NCBI GenBank assembly: GCA_019155205.2
Contig: JAHNZQ020000181.1
Span: forward strand, 2,756,159-2,770,652
Direction: 5' to 3'
Length of the DNA stretch: 14,494 bases
Origin: Gracilaria vermiculophylla
Taxonomy: Eukaryota; Rhodophyta; Florideophyceae; Gracilariales; Gracilariaceae
The notes under the pieces were generated by a model. That model worked only from the letters and a program-made list of their open reading frames with translations. It searched no databases and was not told the origin of the DNA. A program made the position numbers and the translations under genes. Shown piece by piece: positions 1 through 8,006 of this stretch (position 1 is the stretch's first letter; every line of letters begins with the position of its first letter).

Positions 1-548
1 GACATGTTTTGATTCTACATTGCTTGTGGACAGCATACGATCCAATTGGGACATGTTACGCTGTGGCGTGGACAAGTCGCCGTGTCTCTTCTTTTCTGTC
101 TACTTTTCGGTGTAGAAACCCCCTAAGGAGTGGATATCGCTGCTTTTGGAGGACCCAGAGCCAGCACCTTTGATGATTTTCAATGATAATGACATCTCTT
201 ACGCCGGCACTCTTAAGTACTGTATTGTAGAGTAGAGCACTTTATCGTAAAATAAAATAACTAAATAAAAAACAGGCTCTGCCATACTGTACCTGAACCT
301 ATAGTGCATTGTGCACTGTATCTACACTACGGCCCTGTCGGTGCCATCCTCGTGTATCGTGACCATTCCTCAGCAGTAGCCGTGCACCTAGTCGCATACG
401 TATACAGACTGGAATCCCAAGAAAAGCTGAAGTAGGATCAAAACAACCTCTAAAAGGGCGTGCACTTCAGTGCGGCCAACTTCAACCATTGCAGTTGCGG
501 CCGAATCACTCCAGCGTTTATGTATGGGGGTAAAACATATTGTGCTCT
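1..548. other. Window-edge sequence, no gene assigned
   Basis: All three plus-strand frames are open for roughly the first 100 to 170 bases, so the tail of a gene entering from the left cannot be excluded, but no frame has a recognisable motif. From about 240 to 275 the sequence is A-rich with AATAAA-like words, which could be a 3' end or chance. A small perfect hairpin (6-bp arms AGTGCA/TGCACT, 3-nt loop) sits at 303-317. Nothing else is supported. Confidence 0.3.
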
Positions 549-983
549 TCAGCGGGTGAAAGGTGCGGTACACCATCGCATTGTTCTAATGTTGACAGGA
601 ATCCCTATTTTCCTGAAGGTCTGGACATGCCATGTTCGTGCTTGAGCAGTGTTTATGGTCAGTTTTGGGGCTGTGTTAGCTCCAAGAGCTGACAAAAAGC
701 TAGGCATCGGATACAGTTCGACCCTTGCTTGAGAGCTGTACTGTTCACGACGAGTGTTCGGGTTTCTGAGAGTACATCCTAGAGCTTCTAATATACTATT
801 GAAGATTATAGGAACATATGGTGATAAGACACTTAAAGATATGATATTGAATTCAAACGAGGGTGTGTATTTGTCATAAAATGAGATTCGATTTCCATGA
901 ATTAGCTCATTGGTACCTGTTGACAACAGCTTCAACACGCATAGCAATTTTCGTGGCTTCCTTGAAGTCGAAGTAGCTTGCAT
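549..983 (-). CDS. Weak 144-residue open frame, function unknown
   Basis: This frame begins at a true ATG and runs 144 codons on the minus strand. I recognise no domain. The predicted protein has a mildly hydrophobic stretch near residues 46-70 and a basic, Ser/Thr-rich N-terminus, with no clear signal peptide and no metal or catalytic motif. A frame this long is about what chance would give once in a sequence of this size and composition, so length alone does not argue for a gene. It could also be a relic of a mobile element. It is recorded because it is among the longest ATG-started frames in the window. Low confidence. Confidence 0.15.
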   Translation of the reverse strand: MQATSTSRKPRKLLCVLKLLSTGTNELIHGNRISFYDKYTPSFEFNIISLSVLSPYVPIIFNSILEALGCTLRNPNTRREQYSSQARVELYPMPSFLSALGANTAPKLTINTAQARTWHVQTFRKIGIPVNIRTMRWCTAPFTR

Positions 984-1081
984 AACGGACTTCTAACTGA
1001 GTATTCGATTTCAAGCCGTCCAGAACCTTGTTCCATTTCTCGCTTCGGCTCAAGTCAGAAACGGTCAAAAAATATTCCTAA

Positions 1082-1195
1082 AACGTGAAAGATACTCTGC
1101 AACAGTTCCTGTTTGTGGAAAAGAGCGGAACGAATCCAGTGCTAGTCGTTCGTGGTCTTCCTGCAACACTTTCTGTCGAAAAAGTGGCAGAAAAC
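1082..1195 (+). other. Short open stretch cut by an LTR insertion
   Basis: After a TAA at 1079-1081 the frame stays open for 38 codons up to the exact edge of the LTR at 1196, with the coding-like text FLFVEKSGTNPVLVVRG and then LSVEKVAEN. It has no ATG. Past the LTR and its 5-bp duplication the same frame meets a TGA within five codons. Another frame just downstream (about 1763-1850) spells a cysteine pattern CX2C...CX2CX4C, broken by a TAG. These may be the two halves of a decayed coding sequence disrupted by the LTR, but no family is recognised and chance is quite possible. Confidence 0.15.
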
Positions 1196-1749
1196 TGTAG
1201 TACAGTGGCTCCTATGGGAAAAACGGTGGTGTGGCCTTATGGTTTAGTATTCCACAGAAGGGCTCGTATTTTATTAACTGAGCCACGTGGTGCATAGTTC
1301 GCCCGCGTGCGCTACAGTATCTCAAAGGGACGGTAGAATTATTATTTATTTTTGTAAATTTACGCAGATAATTACTACGGCAGTAGGACCTGCTGAGGCG
1401 AGCTCCCGGCTTGGTACGTAATCTGCCGGTTGAGCTCCACGTATGGGGAAGTAAAGACAAGCACCCTTCAATCTTCATCTACTTTTCCGGTTGGAGTCTC
1501 GCGTCGATCATCCTCAGGTTTCTAAGCCGCCGATCCCCAGGTCGCATTATAGCAGCGCCTGTAGGAGCATTGTCGGCCCAGTGAACCTCCCCCTCCGCTT
1601 GGTGTTTGCGGATCTCCTTCAAGAATTCCCCCGGCTCGCGACAGCGGATACCGGAGACCACCTTTAGAGACATGCACCTTTGTAGTCAACAAAAACTCCC
1701 AACGGACGTTGTGCTTTACTACCTTGAGAGGAGGGCTTACAGCACCACA
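1196..1749 (-). repeat. LTR-like repeat copy A (solo LTR), minus orientation
   Basis: This 554-bp repeat is homologous over its whole length to the copies at 3743-4295 and 5346-5899, in inverted orientation. In its own direction it starts TGTGGTGCTGT and ends CACTGTACTACA, giving the TG...CA termini of LTRs. Flanks are AAAAC on the left and TAAAC on the right, a 5-bp target duplication with one mismatch, which suggests an older insertion. A conserved poly(A) signal (AATAAA on the minus strand, 1345-1350) lies about 150 bp before its 3' end, as expected for an LTR. A conserved GC-rich core contains a 64-codon ATG-started frame (1479-1673, minus). There is no adjacent internal retrotransposon region, hence solo LTR. 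A terminal-inverted-repeat DNA element is the alternative. Confidence 0.75.
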
Positions 1750-1754
1750 TAAAC

Positions 1755-2778
1755 GCTTCTCACGCATGAGGTGCAGTGTTTGCGTTTAGCACCGTTTACC
1801 ACCAAATAACTGCCGTGCCTGTGAAAGAGGTATTTGCAAAAGATATACTGTTGCTATAACTGAGGAGGACATTACCGTTTGCAAGTTGAACAAGACTGAA
1901 GTACTGATATACCTTTTACAGGCAAATGCTGACTACTAGAATGTCGCGAGTGCCACTGAACACTTCCGACTTATTTTGTTTCAAGTTGATCGACCTAGCG
2001 TTCTTTGCAGCTTCCACAATGCCGAAAACACAGTGATTGATACCAATTCGATAAGGGATCCGTGTGTAGACTGACTGGGTCGATGGCCTTTTTGCTGGGA
2101 ATCTTCTTCAAAAAAAAATATCGCTTAAATACAGCATTCAATCTACATTTTCGCGGCCTGTGGATATTTTTCTGACCCAATCCAAATCACTTGACCGATT
2201 TAAGTTCCATTCCAACGACCATTTGCAACAGTAAAATACTTCTGTCGGAAACACTGCAAGTAGTAAACCAATGTTCTATGTGTTTTGCAGTTCAGACAGA
2301 GATATTGTATCGCAAATCTATCCTATCGAGATCGTATGTTAAATCAGTAATCGGTAATTATAACATGTCCTAATGTCTTGGTGTTGTCTTTCGCAGATTG
2401 TACAGCTATTAAAACGGCTTAATTTCTTTTTTATCGCTTTGAAGTGCTGCCCAAGTCATGAAAGAACCTACTCTATTTTGCTGTTTACATTATGTGACTT
2501 TCAGGGTTCGTATTTCATGCCAGAGGTACTGAAAGCCATCTGGGACGCCAAAACTAATTTTTTTCTAATCATTTATTATATTCACAGTTTCTTCGGAGTT
2601 CTTTGATGTACAATATGGCCAATTCCAGCCCAGATGTTATATCTGTTTAGTTAAACAAAGAAATGCAATTTTCTTTTTTGTATTTTATATTCGAATTCAG
2701 ATTCTATATTGTGAGTAATTTAAAAAAACAGACATGAAACTCCATCACATGGCGAATAAAAAAGACTAAACCACATTT
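1755..2778. other. AT-rich intergenic stretch, no gene seen
   Basis: Only short open frames occur, mostly in T-rich low-complexity sequence from about 2370 to 2780, with homopolymer A and T runs. I see no conserved motif, RNA gene or transposon terminus. The cysteine-rich fragment near 1763-1850 is treated with the stretch to the left of the LTR. Confidence 0.4.
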
Positions 2779-2937
2779 TTACTGTTTCGTAAAGTTTTCT
2801 TTATGAATCGCAGTTAATACTTTACGCCGAACGCTCACAAAGTGTTTCTTTTCGGGCTCCAATCGCTGCACAAAAACAATCTTTGCGTCACTTCTATTCC
2901 ATCTTCTAACAGAATCATTGTCTCCTTTTTCTGTGGT
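2779..2937 (-). other. Short basic open frame, possible coding relic
   Basis: On the minus strand a stop-to-stop frame of 52 codons, without ATG, gives a charged text including VFVQRLEPEKKHFVSVRRK and ends in KENFTKQ. The amino-acid mix is more protein-like than the surrounding AT-rich DNA. It lies just downstream, on the same strand, of the Tc1 C-terminal fragment at 3002-3355, but does not resemble any Tc1 region I know. It may be a relic or chance. Confidence 0.12.
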
Positions 2938-3001
2938 CTAAAGCAGGGAAGGAGTAGGAAAATTTGTTTTTGAACCAACATTACTATAAAACAGTAAAAT
3001 A

Positions 3002-3355
3002 TTATTCTGCCATTTTACATAATACTTCTCTAAAACAGGTTTTCAGTACCTGATTGCTAATTTGTTTTGCTCTATGACCTTCAGGCAACCTGTCAGGAAC
3101 AGTATGATACAGTTTACGAATAAATACTTCCTCAATATGGAACCAATCAACCCCTGTAGCATCAATTAAGTCTTTCTTATCCTTAAACGGGCAATATTTA
3201 GCGTGAACAGCCCTGCCCAACACTCCGCAAACATTCTTGATAATCTTTAAATCTGGGCTGTTTGCGCGGAAGTCTAAAACGGTTATATTTCTTCCAGAAA
3301 ACCAGTTTTTGATGCACTTTGATGTACAGTTCGCGAAATCTAAATAAAGCCACCC
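3002..3355 (-). pseudogene. Tc1/mariner transposase relic, C-terminal part
   Basis: A continuous minus-strand open frame of about 117 codons, without an initiating ATG, matches the C-terminal third of Tc1-type transposases. It starts around the second catalytic Asp (LDFAN followed by CTSK, for the usual QDNAP..HTSK). It then runs through NWF, SPDL and GVLGRAVHAKYCPFKDKKDL to an IRKLYHTVPDRLPE end segment that corresponds to the family's S-M-P-x-R-C tail. The third catalytic residue, Glu in the family's IENVWG, is Lys here (IIKNVCG), and the Asp-to-Glu spacing is one residue short, so the copy is dead. The N-terminal two thirds are absent. Same superfamily as 3648-5204 but clearly a different, more diverged sequence and on the opposite strand. 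Confidence 0.85.
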
Positions 3356-3575
3356 CCTACTTCTTCAGTTGTTGCTGAACAACTTTAATTTCCCTGAAAC
3401 ACATTCTTTCATACGTATAAGACTGACATTTATAACCTATTTATCAAGTTACAGTACAACAGCACACTACGAACATGTCTGTGGCCTTCAGTAACCTAAT
3501 CACGATAAAGACCTGCGAAATACAATTTAAGTCCAATTATGATTTCTCTATCTCTTTAAAAAAAAGTGCGGACTA
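3356..3575. other. Spacer between Tc1 relic and intact-length Tc1
   Basis: AT-rich sequence without a recognisable coding frame. The word TACAGTAGG at 3576 near its right end is a candidate left terminus of the Tc1 copy that follows (Tc1 elements insert at TA and often start CAGT), but I could not find a matching inverted repeat on the other side. Confidence 0.25.
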
Positions 3576-3742
3576 TACAGTAGGTTAAAAACCAGATTCG
3601 TTCCATCTAAGTCTTCTTCAGGTCTCCACACACCAAGTTCAGAAGAAATGGGACGGGGTAAATCCTTTTCCGATAGAGAAAAAGGAATGATATTGGCTAC
3701 CAAGGCTCACTGTTGCTCGCAGAGAGAAATTGCTGACACTCT

Positions 3743-4295
3743 TGTGGTACTGTCAGGCCTCCTCTCGAGGTAGTGAAGCACAACGTCCGTTACGAGTTTT
3801 TGTTGACTCTAAAGGTGCATGTTCCTAAAGGTGGTCTCCGGCATCCGCTGTCGCGAGCCGGGAGAATTCTTAAAGGGGATCCGCAAACACCAAGCGGAGG
3901 GGGAGGTTCACTGGCCCGACAATGCTCCTACAGGCGCTGCTATGATGCGACCTGGGGATCGGCGGCTTAGAAACCCGAGCTGATCGACGAGAGACTCCAA
4001 CCGGAAAAATAGATGAAGACTCAAGGGTGCTTGTCTTTATTTCCCCAGAGGTGGAGCTCAACCGGCAGATTAAGTATCAAGCCGGGAGCCCGCCTCGGCA
4101 GGTCTCGCTACTGTACTAATTACCTGCATAAATTAACTAAAATAAAAAATACTTCTACCGTTCCTCAAGGATACTGTAGCGCACGTGGGCGGGATTATGC
4201 ACCACGTGGCCCAGCTAATAAAATACGGACCCTCCTTAGGAATATTATACCATAAGGCCAAACCACCCTATTGCCTTTGGAGCCACTGTACTACA
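3743..4295 (+). repeat. LTR-like repeat copy B (solo LTR) inside Tc1 gene
   Basis: A 553-bp insertion starting TGTGGTACTGTCAGG and ending CACTGTACTACA, with perfect 5-bp duplications ACTCT at 3738-3742 and 4296-4300. Removing element plus one ACTCT rejoins the transposase helix-turn-helix frame exactly, which fixes both boundaries independently of the repeat alignment. TG...CA ends, a 5-bp duplication and an AATAAA at 4141-4146 fit a solo LTR left by recombination between two LTRs. The ends form an unusually long imperfect inverted repeat (TGTGGTACTGT against TGTAGTACAGT), so a DNA element with TGT termini remains possible. A near-invariant core lies at about 3880-3975. Confidence 0.88.
4141..4146 (+). 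promoter_or_regulatory. Candidate poly(A) signal in LTR copy B
   Basis: AATAAA in an A-rich tract. The hexamer is conserved at the same internal position in copy C (5744-5749) and copy A (1345-1350, minus strand), about 150 bp before the 3' terminus. In an LTR this would mark the R/U5 side. The match is by position and sequence only. Confidence 0.45.
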
Positions 4296-5204
4296 ACTCT
4301 CAATCGCTCTCAAACTGTTATAAAGAACGTTTTGAAGAATCCGGGGAATTACAGCATGCGTTTCAAAGGATCAAACAACAAAATTTTGTCACCGACAGCC
4401 AAAAGAGCTTTGCTTGGTGCAGCATCAAATTTAAATCAGTCTGCTAGGGGCCTTCGAAACTCTCTTTCTTGACTCGTTTCTGTCTGTAGAGAGCAGCAGA
4501 TCCTGATGGAAGTCCCAAATTTGATACATAAGAAAATGAAGTCCGTACCAATGATGAAGGAACGCCACAAGAAAGAAAAGAAAATTTGGGCTCGTCATAA
4601 TATGACTTACTCATTAGAACAGTGGAAAACAATTATTTTCTCTGATGAGAAGAAGTTTAATCTTGATGGTCCAGATGGTTTTGCATACTATGGGCATGAC
4701 ATACGAAAGAAAGAAGTTGTTTTTTCTGTAAGACAAAATGGTGGGGACTCTATCATGTTATGGGGAGCATGTTCCTATTATGGTCTAAGCAAGCTAGTGG
4801 TTTGCAAAGGAAATATGGATTCTAAGAGGTATTGCAAAGTCCTACAGAAGGAAATGTTAGCATTCGCAGATGACACATTCGGAGAATTGTTTACGTTTCA
4901 ACACGATGGTGCCTCTATAGATCAGTCCGTGTACACTACAAAGTGGTTAGAAGCCCACAACGTGGATTTGCTTTCACGGCCAGCTAAGTCGCCAGACCTA
5001 AATATTATAGAGAACATTTGGGGGCTATTGGCTCGCCGAGTGTACGCCAATCAGCGCCAATTCAAGGACGTTGGAACTTCGCTTGAAGTGGTGATTGATT
5101 TTTGAAACAAGCTGACAAATGAATATTTAGAAATGCTATACAACTCTCTACAAGAGCGTTGTATTCAAGTGGTGGAAAAAAAGGGAGAAATGACAAGGTA
5201 TTGA

Positions 5205-5345
5205 GTTAATTAAAAGCGTTATTTGTTTTGGATTTTCATTTGATTTCGTCGCTTCTTCTACGTTTTCTATTGCTGTATGCAAAACGGAAAAAGTTAACGT
5301 TTTTCAAAGCTGCACTTCTACAACTGTTGTTTAGTTGAAGAAACA
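5205..5345 (+). other. 3' flank of the Tc1 gene up to LTR copy C
   Basis: AT-rich sequence following the transposase stop. A right terminal inverted repeat of the Tc1 element would be expected here or just beyond the LTR at 5346-5899. I see no clear match to the candidate left end at 3576, so the right end may have been lost or may lie past the LTR. Confidence 0.3.
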
Positions 5346-5899
5346 TGTGGTACTGTCAGCCCTCCTGTCGAGGTAGTAAAGCACAACGTCCGTTAGGAGT
5401 TTTTAGTGACTCCAAAGGCGCGTATTCCTAAAGGTGGTCTCCGGTATCCGCTGTCACGAGCCGGGGGAATTCTGAAAGGGATCCGCATACACCAAGCGGA
5501 GGGGAAGGTTCACTGGGCGGACAATGCTCCTACAGGCGCTGCTATGATGCGACCTGGGGATCGGCGGCTTAGAAACCTGCGTGAATAGACAAGAGACTCC
5601 AACTGGAAAATGTAGAAGAAGACTCAAGGGTGTTTGTCTTTACTTCCCCAGAGATGGAGCTCAACCGGCAGCTTAAATATCTAGCCGGGAGCCCGCCTCG
5701 GCAGGTCGCACTGCTGTGCTAATTACCTGCATAAAATATCTAAAATAAATAATAAATTCTACCGTATCTTAAGGGTACTGTAGCGCACGCGGGCACGATT
5801 ATGCACCCCTTGGCCTAGGTAATCAACTACGAACCCTCCTTAGGAATATTTTACCTTAAGGCCAAACCACCATATTTCCGTAGGAGTCACTGTACTACA
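5346..5899 (+). repeat. LTR-like repeat copy C (solo LTR)
   Basis: A 554-bp copy starting TGTGGTACTGTCAGC and ending CACTGTACTACA, flanked by perfect 5-bp duplications AAACA at 5341-5345 and 5900-5904. It is in the same orientation as copy B, 1.05 kb downstream, but the two have different target duplications, so they are two separate insertions and not the paired LTRs of one element. AATAAA at 5744-5749. Relative to copies A and B it lacks one base near 5480 (GGGATCC where the others have GGGGATCC or GGAGATCC). This joins two open frames into one from the left terminus to the TAG at 5586-5588, broken only by a TAG at about 5394. Confidence 0.85.
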
Positions 5900-5964
5900 A
5901 AACAGACTGTGGTGTAAAGCGTCTTTCTCTACCACAGATTGCAAGAATAAGAAAGAGGCCGATG

Positions 5965-6708
5965 GCCTTATTCAGGTGTCGCGCACTGTATGCACTGGAG
6001 TTCTATCTTACTTAAAAATCCAAATTTTGCCCAAGGTTTCTGCAGCAAAGGGCAAGGAACCCTTCGTGAACAGGAATATACTGATTCATATTTTAATATC
6101 CTTCTACGAAAGATATTTGCGAAACGCCATTGTCAAAAATGCATCCCCAAACCATGACTGAACCTGCAGCATTGTGACGTCTTAAAAAAGAAAACTTTCC
6201 TTCTCAAAGATCATGCCTGTAAAGATTTAAACAGTCTAGGCCGTCTAGATGAAACTTCTTTTTATCTTTAAAAACCGTTTTCTTCCCATTTGTAGCATCT
6301 CATTTTAAATGCTTTTTAGCAAACTCCATCTTTAAACAAATATGGTTGGACGTCATCATCGGACCAGTTTTGATTTGTTTTTTTTTACTTCAAGTATGGA
6401 ATCTCCTGTACATTTTGCGGCACTCTCTGAACACTAACGGGAAGTTTATAGTGTTCTTGAATTTCTTTAGGTGATATGTTTTGAAGTATAGCAGTGCGAA
6501 CAAATGTTCATTTGACAGTTGAAGACAGTCTTTAATGCTTGGCTTTAAAACGTTGTTGCTGAGCGGGATGAGGGTGTTTTAAGAAATTGCGAATAACGCA
6601 ACGAGAGCGCTACAAAGTTGCCGCAATGTGATACATAGAACACGCCTCGCTGTATAGAGCAACAATGTGCCCCTTCTCAGAATTTTTAAGAGCTGTTCCA
6701 AGAGACAT
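5965..6708 (-). pseudogene. Tc1/mariner transposase relic, N-terminal part
   Basis: On the minus strand a degraded Tc1 transposase runs from ATG at 6708 (MSLGTALKNSEKGHIVALYSE, then YHIAATL, stop, RSRCVIRNFLKHP). That stretch aligns residue for residue with the helix-turn-helix of the copy at 3648. After several stops and frame changes the catalytic domain is still legible: KTGPMMTSN, FKDKKKFHLDGLD with Asp 1 at 6264-6266, NAAGSVMVWGCIFDNGVS, and DRTPVHTVRDT with Asp 2 at 6005-6007. It ends shortly after Asp 2; the Glu and C-terminus are missing on this side. Multiple stops and frameshifts make this the oldest-looking of the three Tc1 copies. It belongs to a subgroup different from 3648-5204, with more similarity to the generic Tc1 pattern. 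Confidence 0.85.
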
Positions 6709-6959
6709 CGTGAATAAAAATTTGCAAAGCTGTAGCTAAAACAAAAGAAGAAATCAATTAGTTTATTTTGATAGTCTTATAGTATAAAAGGTCTGCAAAA
6801 ATGGCGCGCTTTTTTAAATATAACGGAAATGGCACTACACAGTTTTAGAGTCTCATGAAAATGTTGCATCTTTTTTATACATTTATTAAATTCAGTGACT
6901 GTGAGTGACTACTTTGGAAGATTCCAGCTCTTTTTGAGAGCGAAAGGGGGTTGTGCATG
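6709..6959. other. Leader and terminus region of the minus-strand Tc1 relic
   Basis: AT-rich sequence upstream of the relic's ATG. A transposon end is expected in this stretch. The word TATAAAAG occurs at 6784-6791 on the plus strand, but no gene follows it. No inverted terminal repeat could be assigned. Confidence 0.25.
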
Positions 6960-7880
6960 ACAGTTTATTATTGCAACATGCCGCTCATTCTCTCAATATG
7001 AACTTTTTGGGGCACCTTTATGACAATTTCGCGCACCTTACTAGTCAGTACGCAAGACATTGACATGTTGCATGTTCGCGAAGGACTGTGAATTGGGCAA
7101 TTTTGGCAGTTCATGGGAGCGGCGCACAGTGTCCACCAGTTCCGGATCGATGCGCAAAATAGAGCGATTGCTGGCAGTGGCACTCCGCCCGACTTTGGTG
7201 AATCGAAGCCGTGGGGGAACTCGTCACCCTGTAAATGCGCTGGTTGTTGAACGGAATACGTAGCAGGGAGAATGCCTCCCTTCGAGTTGATTTCTCATCA
7301 CATGGCATCTTTCTACGACCAAACTGATTTGCCACCCCCGCCATCGCCAACTATACCTGTCATCTGCACGACACTTCAATCAACGTGTCCAAGACCTTTC
7401 AAAAGAAAGGCATCGCGCGAGAAAGGCGACGAGCTCGTCAATGTGGCGCGCGCCCAAACGTAATGCCATATGGCAAACTTGTGCCAGTGGAATCAGATAA
7501 CTTCACCAATATGTGCGTCTTTCAAGCCGTAGCTCTCATTAACTTTATCGCTCCTTACATGAAATGTTGACGTGAAGGATAGTTTTTGCGACCCAGTGCC
7601 ATGAACTACGATTCACACGCGAGCATCTCTCTGTAGGTATTCCGGCCCAAAGTCCAACAAGAAGAGCAAGAGATCCGCGCTGATTGGTGCGCGACGCCCC
7701 GATTCAGGTCGCTCGCTGGAGGAAGGAAGCGCTGCATCACGCGCGAAGAGGAGTCGAGGGGAACACACACTTTGACGCTTACGATAACTCGACCATGGTC
7801 CCCATACGCAACCCAGCAAGCCTTGAATTAAGTTCACTTCAGCGGAGGCGCCGCCATTTTAACACGACTCACTGAGCCAA
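6960..7880. other. GC-richer patch with competing open frames
   Basis: Composition rises here and several overlapping frames stay open on both strands without a clear winner. On the minus strand a 115-codon stop-to-stop frame ends at 6968 with SKVREIVIKVPQKVHIERMS, and includes GDEFPHGFDSPKSGG upstream. A second minus frame over 7035-7200 reads RSILRIDPELVDTVRRSHE. Switching between the two would be needed for a single protein, which suggests either a decayed gene or one with introns. On the plus strand an ATG at 7272 opens 63 codons (MPPFELISHHMASFYDQTDL, then a proline-rich run and a basic segment) to 7463. No domain is recognised in any of them. Confidence 0.3.
7272..7463 (+). CDS. Possible 63-residue proline-rich small protein
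   Basis: ATG-started frame with a hydrophilic product: an acidic start, a PPPPSP run near residue 21 and a basic segment PFKRKASREKGDE near residues 42-54. It lies 540 bases upstream of the small gene at 8007 on the same strand and could be a first exon or an upstream unrelated frame. It overlaps minus-strand open frames in a GC-richer patch where long frames are expected by chance. No homologous family recognised. Confidence 0.18.
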   Translation: MPPFELISHHMASFYDQTDLPPPPSPTIPVICTTLQSTCPRPFKRKASREKGDELVNVARAQT

Positions 7881-7900
7881 GAGACTTGATCGCATGTGCT

Positions 7901-7908
7901 TAAATATC
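7901..7908 (+). promoter_or_regulatory. Candidate TATA-like element upstream of 8007 gene
   Basis: TTAAATAT-type AT word about 100 bases before the ATG at 8007. It is followed by a pyrimidine-rich, C/T-biased leader (about 7915-8005) of the sort seen before many compact eukaryotic genes. The leader ends CATTCGCAG just before the ATG, which could alternatively be a 3' splice site. Positional evidence only. Confidence 0.25.
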
Positions 7909-8006
7909 AATCTGCTGTTCCTGTTTCTCCCAAGACCTCCAGCCTTCCCTGCACCCAACAAGTCACGCAACTCTTTCGCATAGCCGTCTTTCCATTCGCA
8001 GCCAGA

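Larger units (their letters stand above)
3648..5204 (+). pseudogene. Tc1 (DD34E) transposase, split by LTR, two TGA stops
   Basis: Cut-and-paste transposase of the Tc1 group, nearly full length: about 332 codons after discounting the insertion. ATG at 3648 opens MGRGKSFSDREKG, and the helix-turn-helix continues SQREIADTL to 3742. A 553-bp LTR plus its 5-bp duplication (558 bp, a multiple of three) interrupts here, and the same frame resumes at 4301 with NRSQTVIKNVLK. The catalytic domain is intact. Asp 1 is in FSDEKKF (4644-4646), Asp 2 in QHDGAS (4905-4907) and Glu in IIENIWG (5010-5012), with 34 residues between the last two, hence DD34E. Breaks are TGA at 4470-4472 and TGA at 5103-5105. 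The frame beyond each remains in register and ends at TGA 5202-5204 after MTRY. The usual YYWHD is YYGHD. Few lesions imply a fairly young death. Flanking terminal repeats were not identified with confidence. Confidence 0.92.

Noticed and set aside
200..360. A fourth, diverged copy of the LTR-like repeat
   Set aside because: The resemblance is limited to A-rich words such as TAACTAAATAAAAAA and TACTGTA; the conserved GC-rich core and the termini are absent.
3870..4061. Minus-strand frame across LTR copy B
   Set aside because: It is a shadow of the GC-rich conserved core; the opposite-strand frame fits the inter-copy comparison better.
4470..5105. Both internal stops in the Tc1 gene are TGA, suggesting a reassigned TGA codon
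   Set aside because: The gag pseudogene and the other relics carry TAA and TAG as well as TGA, and all are decaying elements; mutation explains the stops without a variant code.
3743..5899. Copies B and C as the two LTRs of one retrotransposon
   Set aside because: Each has its own 5-bp duplication (ACTCT, AAACA), and the sequence between them is Tc1 transposase, not gag or pol.
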